A stretch of 50,562 nucleotides of DNA from Saprospiraceae bacterium (GTDB lineage: Bacteria > Bacteroidota > Bacteroidia > Chitinophagales > Saprospiraceae): positions 1 to 50,562 of the forward strand of contig JABAQQ010000016.1 of NCBI GenBank assembly GCA_019187225.1, written 5' to 3'. Positions 28,463 through 36,004 of the stretch are shown here, one piece after another. The notes under the pieces were generated by a model, which was not told the DNA's origin, ran no database searches, and was given only the letters and a program-made list of their open reading frames with translations. A program made the position numbers and the translations under genes. The first letter of the stretch is position 1, and each line of letters starts with the position of its first letter.

Positions 28463-28662
28463 AATGTAGACGGCGTACCTTCCTTTTCACCGCATCATGT
28501 GTTGACACCTGCTGCAAACATCCAGCACAACACCAAGCCTCTTATTTAATTATATACAAACCATTGGTATACAATATTTTAAAAATATTTTTTCAACAGA
28601 ATGACATTCATTTGATCTGCTTTAACTGCATTTCAGTAGTGCAGGGCAGGGATAAAAACCTG
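28463..28662. other. AT-rich spacer region after the array
   Basis: No ORF or terminator that I can support. It contains the first of three related palindromic repeats (28491-28515), whose similarity to the copy at 29736 extends to about 28557, and an AT-rich stretch around 28540-28600. Confidence 0.6.
28491..28515. repeat. Palindromic repeat family, copy a
   Basis: Starts CGCATCATGTGTTGACACC and is related to copies b (28672-28696) and c (29736-29760). With copy c the similarity continues downstream for about 65 bp in total (shared CAAGCCT, ATTATA words). Confidence 0.65.
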
Positions 28663-28896
28663 CTATACCCTCGCAGCATGTGACAACACATGCTGCGGCG
28701 AAAAACGCCGGGGTATCGGGAGTTGGAGCAAAAGCGAAGTGCCGCCTTTAAACTGGAAGTCGAGTCCCCGGACTTTTAATTGTTCGGCTAAAAAAAGAGC
28801 GCGTATAGCCTTTTCAAGCAAGGCTTTATCAACCTTGCCAAGTCGGGTAGCGACGGATTGAATCCATTCGAGCGAAAGAGAGTCCGGATGTATCAT
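28663..28896 (-). pseudogene. Truncated AbiEii-type nucleotidyltransferase toxin
   Basis: 77 residues remain. The start MIHPDSLSLEWIQSVATRLGKVDKALLEKAI and FQFKGGTSLLLQL correspond to the N-terminus of AbiEii/AbiGii-type nucleotidyltransferases, including the GGTS motif. Normally a DID-type metal-binding motif follows the RFS, but here the frame turns into PQHVLSHAARV and stops. The foreign codons are those of the palindrome at 28672-28696. The catalytic Asp residues and most of the usual 250-300 residues are absent, so no toxin activity is expected. The gene starts 8 bp after its antitoxin partner, as in an intact AbiE operon. Confidence 0.75.
28672..28696. repeat. Palindromic repeat family, copy b (truncates the toxin gene)
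   Basis: A perfect hairpin: GCAGCATGTG, ACAA, CACATGCTGC. It sits exactly where the AbiEii reading frame departs from the family. Confidence 0.8.
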
Positions 28897-28904
28897 TTTA
28901 GTTT

Positions 28905-29657
28905 TCAGGAGGTTTGCGGTAACCGATGTTCTAAAGGGATTAAACTGTATACGGCATCGTATTTGCGCCGGCGATTAGCATAACGCAGCATTTTTGTCTG
29001 GTTAATCCGTACCTCGTTAAAGGCATTGACATAAATGCGATCCAGCTCTCCCTGCTGAGCGCGGAAGAGGTCAGGTTCGGCAACTATATCTACCAGAATT
29101 TTCTCAGGTGCCGCAGAGGTGATTTTTCCAATCGGAAATGTCGGGGATTCAGAAAGCAAAGGTTTGACGATAACAGATTCATTAAGCGTCAGAATATACA
29201 GATCCACCACTTTCCGGTCGGGATCAAGAAAGACCTTTTTAGATATGCCGGTAAGACTGGTAAAAACAGATTCTAAAACTTCCTTCTCAGTCTCTACGAT
29301 AGTCCAATTATAAGGCGGCTGCAATTCCATCCAACTGCTGATCCATCGGGTCTCCCAAATGCAGTTTTTCACTAAGGGTAACTCTTTAGCAAGTAGGGCG
29401 GCGATGCGCTTGGCTAAGTTACCAAGAACCGGTAGAAAAACATTCGCCTTCCCAAGGCGGTACATTCCGCGTCCAGGGCTTTCTAAAATACCTTTACTTT
29501 TGAGGTCATGTACCCGCCAGACTAATGACTCATCAGAGGCATTAGGATAAACCTCCTGCAACCAATGGAGAAGTTCATCCCTGGAAAGCAAGGGCTTTTC
29601 AGAAAATGCGACTGAAATCGAGGTGTTTATATCGATTTTTGCAGTAGTATTTGCCAT
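28905..29657 (-). CDS. AbiEi-like antitoxin/regulator with N-terminal winged helix
   Basis: 250 residues from the ATG at 29657. An ATG eight codons upstream (29681) is possible, but the -7 box at 29663-29670 lies inside that extension, so I prefer the shorter start and a nearly leaderless transcript. The N-terminus (FSEKPLLSRDELLHWLQEV, then ESLVWRVHDLKSKGILESPGRGMYRL) looks like a winged helix as in AbiEi-type antitoxins. The rest resembles a Bacteroidota family that accompanies AbiEii toxins (DUF6577-like from memory). It should repress its own operon and neutralise the toxin. Because the partner is truncated, this is probably an orphan. Confidence 0.65.
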   Translation of the reverse strand: MANTTAKIDINTSISVAFSEKPLLSRDELLHWLQEVYPNASDESLVWRVHDLKSKGILESPGRGMYRLGKANVFLPVLGNLAKRIAALLAKELPLVKNCIWETRWISSWMELQPPYNWTIVETEKEVLESVFTSLTGISKKVFLDPDRKVVDLYILTLNESVIVKPLLSESPTFPIGKITSAAPEKILVDIVAEPDLFRAQQGELDRIYVNAFNEVRINQTKMLRYANRRRKYDAVYSLIPLEHRLPQTS

Positions 29658-29662
29658 GCGCC

Positions 29663-29670
29663 CAAAGATA
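29663..29670 (-). promoter_or_regulatory. -7 box for the AbiEi-like gene
   Basis: The minus strand reads TATCTTTG, five bases before the ATG at 29657. This position supports the shorter start codon. Confidence 0.55.
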
Positions 29671-29735
29671 ATAGCATTCAATCAATAAAACCTAATTTTT
29701 GGCACTAATTTGAATTTTTGCCAAAAAAATTATAC

Positions 29736-29760
29736 CGCAGCATATGTTATCACATCCTGC
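29736..29760. repeat. Palindromic repeat family, copy c
   Basis: Starts CGCAGCATATGTTATCACA; resembles copy b in the palindrome and copy a over about 65 bp. Copies a and c flank the toxin-antitoxin remnant as direct repeats of roughly three-quarters identity. Confidence 0.65.
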
Positions 29761-29794
29761 AAACGTACAGCACGATATCAAGCCTGTCATTTTA

Positions 29795-29915
29795 TTATAC
29801 CTCGCGCCGCCAAGATTTCAGCGTGAAAGAAAATCCCTAACTTGCTCTTGGTCAATTCGTCGGACGATTTTTATTCGTCCGACAAACGCGCAAGTTTTGG
29901 CGGCGTGAGGTATAA
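29795..29915. repeat. 121-bp inverted-repeat element (MITE-like)
   Basis: Terminal 19-nt arms (29795-29813 and 29897-29915) pair with one mismatch and begin TTATACCTCGC. An inner perfect hairpin is formed by GTCGGACGA (29859-29867) and TCGTCCGAC (29875-29883). It contains no ORF. It may be a non-autonomous mobile element or a structured 3' end for the STAND gene. A GTGGTACCAC palindrome follows at 29924-29933. Confidence 0.65.
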
Positions 29916-29961
29916 CGCAAGTTGTGGTACCACGTTGACCATAGCATTTCACCGCTGATAC

Positions 29962-31593
29962 TCACCGGATTTTCCCCCGCAACCTTTCCATTTTCTCCTT
30001 ATATCCTGTTTCGTTCGGAAAATACTCTATCCGGATATTTTCCGCTACATTCAAGGCTGCGCGGGCGTATTCGTAGTCGCCGGATTTGATATAAGTATCC
30101 GCATCTATTAACAGCCGCCCCAGTTCTTCTTTTTTGTAGAGTTCCAGGTTTTTAATGGCATTATTGCGTTCCGTTTCGGCGACTTCCCGCGCATCCTGTG
30201 CTATTTTGCTGGCAGAGAAGGCCAGGACGCTCGCGATAACCGCCACTATGGCGATCACGGTCATTATTAACAGGCGGCGACGGTCGCGGCGGCGCACCGT
30301 TTCGCGGTAGTTGCGGCTTTCATCAATGTAAGCCTTCCAGGCCTCCCGGTATTCGTCGCGTTTTTCCAGGCGTTCGCGGTAGATATCCACTTTGGCTAGG
30401 TCGTTGACCGTCATCAGGCGCCCGGTGTCCTTGTTTTCGGCGCGCCAGCGCTCGTAGTCGTTCTGTATCTGACGGGCGAACGCTTTAAATTCCTTGTCTT
30501 CCGCCGAGCGCAGTTCGTGGATTTGTTTGGCGACAACGTCGTGAACAGGTTCGTAGCGCTCGATATCGTCTTCGTCGGCGCGGAGCAGTTTGGCCGTGTC
30601 GCTGAAGTAGAGCAACGCCTTGTGTACCAATGCAGCGTCGGCCTGGAGGTGGCGGGCCAGTTCGGTGCTTTTTTGCGATTGTTTGGTGCCTTCGTCGGTC
30701 GCGAATTCATCGAGCAGACGTTGGGCGAAGTCGGCGGGCGCTCCCTCGCCGTGCAGATAGGTCTGTGCGTCGGCGATTTTAGTTTCGATAAAACGTTTCA
30801 GCACATTGCCCAGTTGGCCGATGGCTTCCGTACCGGCCCGCGTGAATCGCGGCCGATGGAGTGTAGCCATGGCGTGCTCGTACAGGTAGTGAAGATAAAT
30901 CTGGAGGTAAGGCAGGTGCACCGCCTGTTTGCCTACTTTCACTTGTTCGAGGATCTGGCCGGGCGTTTCGTCTTTGTGTTCCAGTTCGATGCCGTATTTG
31001 TCGCACATCCTGACCACCACGTTGCGCACGGTTTTATCTTTCATGGGTTCCACCCGGAAGCGCTTGTCGAACAAAGCAGGCACCAGCGGCTCAAATTCGT
31101 ACAGGTGGCCGATATATTCTTCGCGCATGGAAAGGATGACCTTGCAAGGCAGGTTGGCGTGCAGGATCTGTTGCAGATCGGTAAAAAACGCGACTTGTTC
31201 GTCGTAGCTGCCCAGCGTGAACAGTTCTTCGAATTGATCGAACACCAGGTAAACAGGTATCCAGCGTCTTTCGTACACATCCTGAATGGCTTCGGCAAGA
31301 TCGGTTACCGGCGCCGGACTGCCCAGGGCGCGCGCCAGTTCCGTCCGCAGGGAAGTGTTGATGTTGTTGCGCCGGCGCACAGAAAGCTGGTACCAGTCAG
31401 TGAGTTTGAACACTTTGGGCAGGCCGGCCTGGATCAGACTGGTTTTGCCCGTGCCGGAGGAGCCATATACGAGGGCCAGTCGCGTCTGTTGTAAAAGACT
31501 GTAGAGCGCGTATATCTCCGCATCGCGACCGAAGAACACATCCTTGTCGCGGGGGCCGTAGGGCTCGAGTAATTTAAACGGACTTTGCGGCAT
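29962..31593 (-). CDS. STAND-type NTPase with C-terminal membrane anchor
   Basis: 543 residues. Residues 1-25 carry the PYGPRDKDVFFGRDAEI lead-in typical of novel STAND NTPases (nSTAND1). Walker A is GSSGTGKT (44-51) and Walker B is VYLVFDQFEELF (114-125). An Arg-rich stretch (VRRRDRRR) precedes one transmembrane helix at about 441-461, followed by a short helical tail (about 80 residues). STAND NTPases act as switches that oligomerise on sensing a ligand and activate an effector. Here the effector is probably the CHAT protease encoded 2 bp upstream in the same operon. No WD40 or TPR sensor array is fused, so sensing may lie in a partner. The anchor places it at the inner membrane. Confidence 0.8.
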   Translation of the reverse strand: MPQSPFKLLEPYGPRDKDVFFGRDAEIYALYSLLQQTRLALVYGSSGTGKTSLIQAGLPKVFKLTDWYQLSVRRRNNINTSLRTELARALGSPAPVTDLAEAIQDVYERRWIPVYLVFDQFEELFTLGSYDEQVAFFTDLQQILHANLPCKVILSMREEYIGHLYEFEPLVPALFDKRFRVEPMKDKTVRNVVVRMCDKYGIELEHKDETPGQILEQVKVGKQAVHLPYLQIYLHYLYEHAMATLHRPRFTRAGTEAIGQLGNVLKRFIETKIADAQTYLHGEGAPADFAQRLLDEFATDEGTKQSQKSTELARHLQADAALVHKALLYFSDTAKLLRADEDDIERYEPVHDVVAKQIHELRSAEDKEFKAFARQIQNDYERWRAENKDTGRLMTVNDLAKVDIYRERLEKRDEYREAWKAYIDESRNYRETVRRRDRRRLLIMTVIAIVAVIASVLAFSASKIAQDAREVAETERNNAIKNLELYKKEELGRLLIDADTYIKSGDYEYARAALNVAENIRIEYFPNETGYKEKMERLRGKIR

Positions 31594-31595
31594 GA

Positions 31596-33395
31596 CTATG
31601 CGGGGATAAATTGTTTACGGAATTGCTGAAGAAAATTCCGGAACTCGCCCGTTCCGGCCATCAGGTGATTGGCTTCGTGCACCAAAGAGGCGGGTTCGCC
31701 CACGTGCAGCAGGCTGACGCGGTGCTGCGTCTCGTCGAAGCGCCAGATCTTGCCCGGACTTTGTACCGAAACATACTGATAACAAGGTTTTTCGACTCCC
31801 TCCGGGGTAAAATACCCGGCGAAAAGGTAAAGATCCACCTCATCGTTGGGTTTTCCGGTGAATACGTTGCGGTCGATGATAAAGGGGAAAAGGTTGAGGG
31901 AGGGCGTATCGGGCTGAAATTCGGCGGTCTCGAAGCAAAGCACCGATTTGTTTTCCATCATGGTCGCACCGGGCAGGCTGTCCGGTTCCGGCTCGGACAG
32001 GATGAGTTTGGACACGATGTTATGGTACATCACGGGCAGGTGCCGGAAATTGCGGACGTTGATGCTCCTGACGGATGCCAGGACATACTTGACGATAAAA
32101 CTGAACTGGCGGAAGGCTTCGGTCAGGAATTCCTGGGCCAAAAGGCAGCTTTCCTGCGCTTCTTCGTCTTTCTGGCGCACCCTCTGCCAGTAATATTTCT
32201 TTTGAAGAAAGAAGAAATTGTCTGCTGCCCGGAAACGCTCCGAGTGCAGATAATCGAGTTGGCTTTTGCCGAAGGGAAGGATATTTTTGATCCCGGCTTG
32301 TTCCGTCAGGTCCGGCAGGGCCTCCAAAACCGGGACGTACATGCCCGGCGCTTCGGCAAGGTGGTTGCTGGTGAGGTATTGACGCAGCGATTTGAAACCG
32401 GCCGGCGCCTGTGCGGCTGAGTGGTCGCCGTTTTGCCAGATCTGGGCGCAAAACAGGGCTGTGGTATGTTGCAGCAACGCTTCGAAGAAAAAAACATAGT
32501 CGTACAGCAATTCGCGGTAGTAGTTGGCACCGCGTTCGCCGGGGTCGGCATTGATCTGACGGAGGCGCACACCGAGGGTGTAGGGCAGCACCCGGAGCAG
32601 TTCGGCTATTTTTTTATTGTTCGGCACCATGCCTTCGCGGAGCACGGCGGCCAGTTTTTTCACATTCGCCAGAACGGGGGCATCCACGTTTTCGAGGGCA
32701 AAAATGAGTTCGTCGAGGAAGGCCGTATGATCCACCGCCCCGGCAGCGCGCTGGGGCGGCCGCTCAAAAGGCAGACGGTAGTCGGTATCTTCGGAGCCGG
32801 CGCGGACGTACAGATCCCATTCCACCGGATCATCCGCTCCCAGTGTGGCGTCGAAGCCGATGCTCCGGTCGCTGCGGAAGGCATTCACTTTTTGGGAGAG
32901 TTGTTGGGCATCGGTCACCACCTCGGCGAAGGCTTCCTGCAGCGAGCGACCCAGCGTGAGGTACTGGTAGAACTGTGTAGCCACCCAGTAAGCCTTGTCG
33001 TCGCCCACGGGCCGGCTGGTGGCAAAGACGAAGGGGATTCCCGCCTTGTGGAAAAACTCCACCTGCCCGCGTGTGGCGCAGCCGTTGAGGAACACCAATT
33101 TGACGGTACCCTGGCTGCGCAGTTTTTCAGCCAGCGCCGAGGCCCGGGCGTCGGTATCGGAGAGGCGCAGGCTGCTGCTGCCTGCATGGCCGGCAAAATG
33201 GACGATCTCGATCTCGCGGTTGGGCACCATCAGTTCCTTGATAAAATCCTCCGTGGAACATTCGGGCAACAACGCCACATCGTAGGCCTTGCCGTGAGCG
33301 CTGTTGAGCGTGCGCTGGATCTCTTTGCCCTCAGCGGCCAGCTGGTTGAGCCGGTCGGCAGGGTCATTGGCGGTGAGGAGGAGGATGGTGGGCAT
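31596..33395 (-). CDS. CHAT-domain protease
   Basis: 599 residues. The N-terminal 200 residues form a caspase-like CHAT domain: catalytic His in IVHFAGHAGS (H70) and Cys in VFLNGCATRG (C106), then GIPFVFATSRPVGDDKAYWVATQFYQYL and GRSLQEAF, all standard for the family. The remaining 400 residues are largely helical, with no recognised repeats, and may sense a signal or hold the partner. The gene ends 2 bp before the STAND NTPase gene, so the two form a CHAT-STAND pair as found in bacterial conflict systems. Substrate unknown; by analogy it might cleave a cellular protein or a downstream effector. Confidence 0.82.
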   Translation of the reverse strand: MPTILLLTANDPADRLNQLAAEGKEIQRTLNSAHGKAYDVALLPECSTEDFIKELMVPNREIEIVHFAGHAGSSSLRLSDTDARASALAEKLRSQGTVKLVFLNGCATRGQVEFFHKAGIPFVFATSRPVGDDKAYWVATQFYQYLTLGRSLQEAFAEVVTDAQQLSQKVNAFRSDRSIGFDATLGADDPVEWDLYVRAGSEDTDYRLPFERPPQRAAGAVDHTAFLDELIFALENVDAPVLANVKKLAAVLREGMVPNNKKIAELLRVLPYTLGVRLRQINADPGERGANYYRELLYDYVFFFEALLQHTTALFCAQIWQNGDHSAAQAPAGFKSLRQYLTSNHLAEAPGMYVPVLEALPDLTEQAGIKNILPFGKSQLDYLHSERFRAADNFFFLQKKYYWQRVRQKDEEAQESCLLAQEFLTEAFRQFSFIVKYVLASVRSINVRNFRHLPVMYHNIVSKLILSEPEPDSLPGATMMENKSVLCFETAEFQPDTPSLNLFPFIIDRNVFTGKPNDEVDLYLFAGYFTPEGVEKPCYQYVSVQSPGKIWRFDETQHRVSLLHVGEPASLVHEANHLMAGTGEFRNFLQQFRKQFIPA

Positions 33396-33443
33396 GGTTG
33401 GCGGAGGATAAAAGGGTTTTATAGTGAAAAGCGGCTCCAGGGG

Positions 33444-35069
33444 CTATCGAGCGAGGCGGAAGCCGACGTCGGAGCGCTTCGTAATCGAACTCAACGAGCT
33501 GCGGGACGAGATTCGGCAAAACAACGGATCTGTTCTATAACTGCCGCCCCGCATCACCCGGGCAAATCCCGGCGGATCAACCCATGGGGAACCGTCTGTC
33601 GGTGCCCCGGTATAATCGTTATGCCAGTAGTCTTCAACCCATTCCCACACATTTCCGCTCATGTCGAACAGGCCATATCCGTTATCCTCTTTCCCTTCGA
33701 CCGGCTGTGTTATCAAAGCGGAATTACCGAAGTGCCATCCGACCATATCCAGGTCATTTGATCCGGCGTATTTTGTATTTGCTCCGCCGCGTGCGGCGTA
33801 TTCCCATTCCGCTTCGGTGGGCAGGCGGTAGTTCCGGCCGGTTTTCCGGTAGAGGGCGGGTATGAATTCATTGACAATCTGATCCCACGATACCAATTCA
33901 ACCGGACAATACAGGCAAGTGTTAAATGCGCTCGGGTTCCATCCGGTCACTGCCTGCCATTGTTCCTGGTTTATTTCGGTTCTGCCCATCTCGAATGCGC
34001 TGATCGTAACTTCATGAACGGGAAGCTCCGACGGCAAACAGGTATCCTGTACCGTCTCATCGCATCCCATCATAAAAATTCCGCCGGGTACCGGAACCCA
34101 GTAATCCTCAAAAGGATTGCTGGTGACCGTTAATACTGTGTCCTTCGTCAGCCGGCATCCGCCATTTTCAGCGGTCATCACTACAGTCATGTTGCCCAGA
34201 TTATTGAAGATGTGCGTAGGAGAAGCTTCGGTGGAAGGGACGCCGTCGCCAAAATCCCAGGAAAAGGAAGTGGCGCCAACAGAAGTATTGGTAAACGTCA
34301 CGATCGCGCCCTTGAAAATTTTTGCATCGGTACTGATGGCGAAACTTGCCGATTCGATCAAACTGAAAGGAGTTGTGACGGGCAATACCCTGCTGTAACC
34401 TATCCCTGAGTCGGAAATGGCATAAGCCCTGAGCGAATACAGCGTATTGGGGTTCAGCATAGTCAGGTCAATCTCAAAACTATCGTTACTAATGACAGTG
34501 CCGGGCGCCTGGCCGTCATTTTGCTGAAGCGTTGGCAGACCGGGCCCGATATCATAAACGATTCCGAATGCCGTATACAATATCGGACTTTGCAGGCTGC
34601 ATTTAACGCGGACAAGGCACGCCGCTGTATCGAGCAGGATCATATCGTTCACTTTCGGTATCCCCATCAAATAAGTAGTTTCCGGACCGTATATCGTGTC
34701 CGCGCCGGTAGCCACGAATGGGCGCAGGTGGTAGGTATTTCCCACTATGAGTCCGGGGATAACCGAAACAAAAGAATAATTGATGCCGAGAGAGTCCAGC
34801 GTCAAATTGTTGTCATTCAGCATGGGTTCAGGGTTTTGGCTCCAGACCCAGCCATACTTGAGGATATTCAGGTTGCCCAGGTCGCTGAGCCGCGCTTCGG
34901 CGCGAATGCTGTCGTGGGAGATGGCTTTCAGCGTTGTGGAAGAGAAAACCGGATCCACCCGGTTGGTGGTCCCAGCCGGGGGAGGCTCGGGCTCTTTTTC
35001 CAGGGTGCAGTTCACCAAAATCAACGCCGGCAGCGTCAAAAGGACAGTCATGTAAACACCTTTCATCAT
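33444..35069 (-). CDS. Lipoprotein with PKD domain and SUMF1 (formylglycine-enzyme fold) domain
   Basis: 541 residues from the ATG at 35069; a longer frame opening at 35126 would overlap the upstream gene and is rejected. The lipobox is ALILVNC, so it is a lipid-anchored protein. A fibronectin-like region follows, then a PKD domain (VTFTNTSVGATSFSWDFGDG) and a C-terminal SUMF1 domain (VPVPGGIFMMGCDE, YRLPTEAEWEYAARGG, DMSGNVWEWVEDYW, RVMRGGSY, DVGFRLAR). The catalytic Cys pair of true formylglycine enzymes is not evident, so a binding role like that of C-type lectin folds is more likely. It is in the same operon as the CHAT-STAND pair. Confidence 0.85.
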   Translation of the reverse strand: MMKGVYMTVLLTLPALILVNCTLEKEPEPPPAGTTNRVDPVFSSTTLKAISHDSIRAEARLSDLGNLNILKYGWVWSQNPEPMLNDNNLTLDSLGINYSFVSVIPGLIVGNTYHLRPFVATGADTIYGPETTYLMGIPKVNDMILLDTAACLVRVKCSLQSPILYTAFGIVYDIGPGLPTLQQNDGQAPGTVISNDSFEIDLTMLNPNTLYSLRAYAISDSGIGYSRVLPVTTPFSLIESASFAISTDAKIFKGAIVTFTNTSVGATSFSWDFGDGVPSTEASPTHIFNNLGNMTVVMTAENGGCRLTKDTVLTVTSNPFEDYWVPVPGGIFMMGCDETVQDTCLPSELPVHEVTISAFEMGRTEINQEQWQAVTGWNPSAFNTCLYCPVELVSWDQIVNEFIPALYRKTGRNYRLPTEAEWEYAARGGANTKYAGSNDLDMVGWHFGNSALITQPVEGKEDNGYGLFDMSGNVWEWVEDYWHNDYTGAPTDGSPWVDPPGFARVMRGGSYRTDPLFCRISSRSSLSSITKRSDVGFRLAR

Positions 35070-35079
35070 GTTTGATTTT

Positions 35080-35994
35080 TTAACGTTCAGCCCTTTTTTT
35101 TGAAAAAGCATATCCGATGCCGCCAAGTATCTGGTATGACTGGAAATTTACGGTACCGGTACCTATTTCAATACAAAGTTGGTTGCGCAGACGCAGGGTG
35201 AGGCCCAGATCATAGAAAGCCCCTTTGGCATCGAGGTTTTCATGGAGCGCCCAATTGCTGCCCACCAGTTCATAATTGAGATTGAACTCGTCGTATTTCC
35301 GGAAAAGTTGTTCTTTGCCATACCCACCCCCCACGAAAGCATACATTTGCCGCGCGATTTGCAGCACCAAACCGCCGGTTGCGGCAAAAGAGGCCAGGCG
35401 GCTGGCAGCGCCGATCTCGTACACACCGGATTCCCGGTAGTCCATCACACCGGCATCGGAAACCTTATAGCGGTGCGATGGCGGCAGGTGGCCCATCCGG
35501 AATCCTGCAAAAAATCCTATCCGGCTCAGGCGCGCGATCTTGATTCCGAAGGGCGCACTGTTGCTCCCATGCCAAAAAATCGTCCAGAATCGGGGAGCAG
35601 GGGCATCCTGTGTTTTTTCTATCATCGGTACGACCTGAATCTCAGATAGTTGATCAAAGCCCTGACGCAAGGGATCCCAAATGATGCGTTTGTTGTCGCC
35701 TCCTTTGCCGATCCAGCCATAGTCGCCGGAAAAATATTTCTTTGCCAGCCTGTCCTGCGCCGGGAACGGGTATTCTCCGGCAATCGAAGAATCTCTCAGC
35801 CGGATATGCGGAACGACGAAAACCTCCTGCTTGTAGCTCAAGTCATTCAGGTCGTAATAGATGAGCATCAGTTGCCGCGACTGGTCAAAAGAATCCCGCA
35901 CGTTTTCGATGGTTTGCGAAAACGCCGTCGTATACGCCGCGACGTAAGCGAGGCTGATGCAAAATGCCCTTCGGATTGAAGTTGAAGAGATCAT
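35080..35994 (-). CDS. Exported protein, probably outer-membrane associated
   Basis: 304 residues. The N-terminus has a signal peptide ending near TTAFSQ. The C-terminal half is rich in alternating beta-strand patterns (SRIGFFAGFRMG, MYAFVGGGYGKEQ, GAFYDLGLTLRLRNQLCIEIGTG, YQILGGIGYAF), as in small beta-barrels of the outer membrane. The N-terminal part (RDSFDQSRQLMLIYYDLND) resembles a region seen beside SUMF1 proteins in related bacteria, from memory. It lies 10 bp after its upstream neighbour and shares its operon. No enzymatic motif is visible. Confidence 0.55.
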   Translation of the reverse strand: MISSTSIRRAFCISLAYVAAYTTAFSQTIENVRDSFDQSRQLMLIYYDLNDLSYKQEVFVVPHIRLRDSSIAGEYPFPAQDRLAKKYFSGDYGWIGKGGDNKRIIWDPLRQGFDQLSEIQVVPMIEKTQDAPAPRFWTIFWHGSNSAPFGIKIARLSRIGFFAGFRMGHLPPSHRYKVSDAGVMDYRESGVYEIGAASRLASFAATGGLVLQIARQMYAFVGGGYGKEQLFRKYDEFNLNYELVGSNWALHENLDAKGAFYDLGLTLRLRNQLCIEIGTGTVNFQSYQILGGIGYAFSKKRAER

Positions 35995-36004
35995 GGCGAA
36001 TGGA

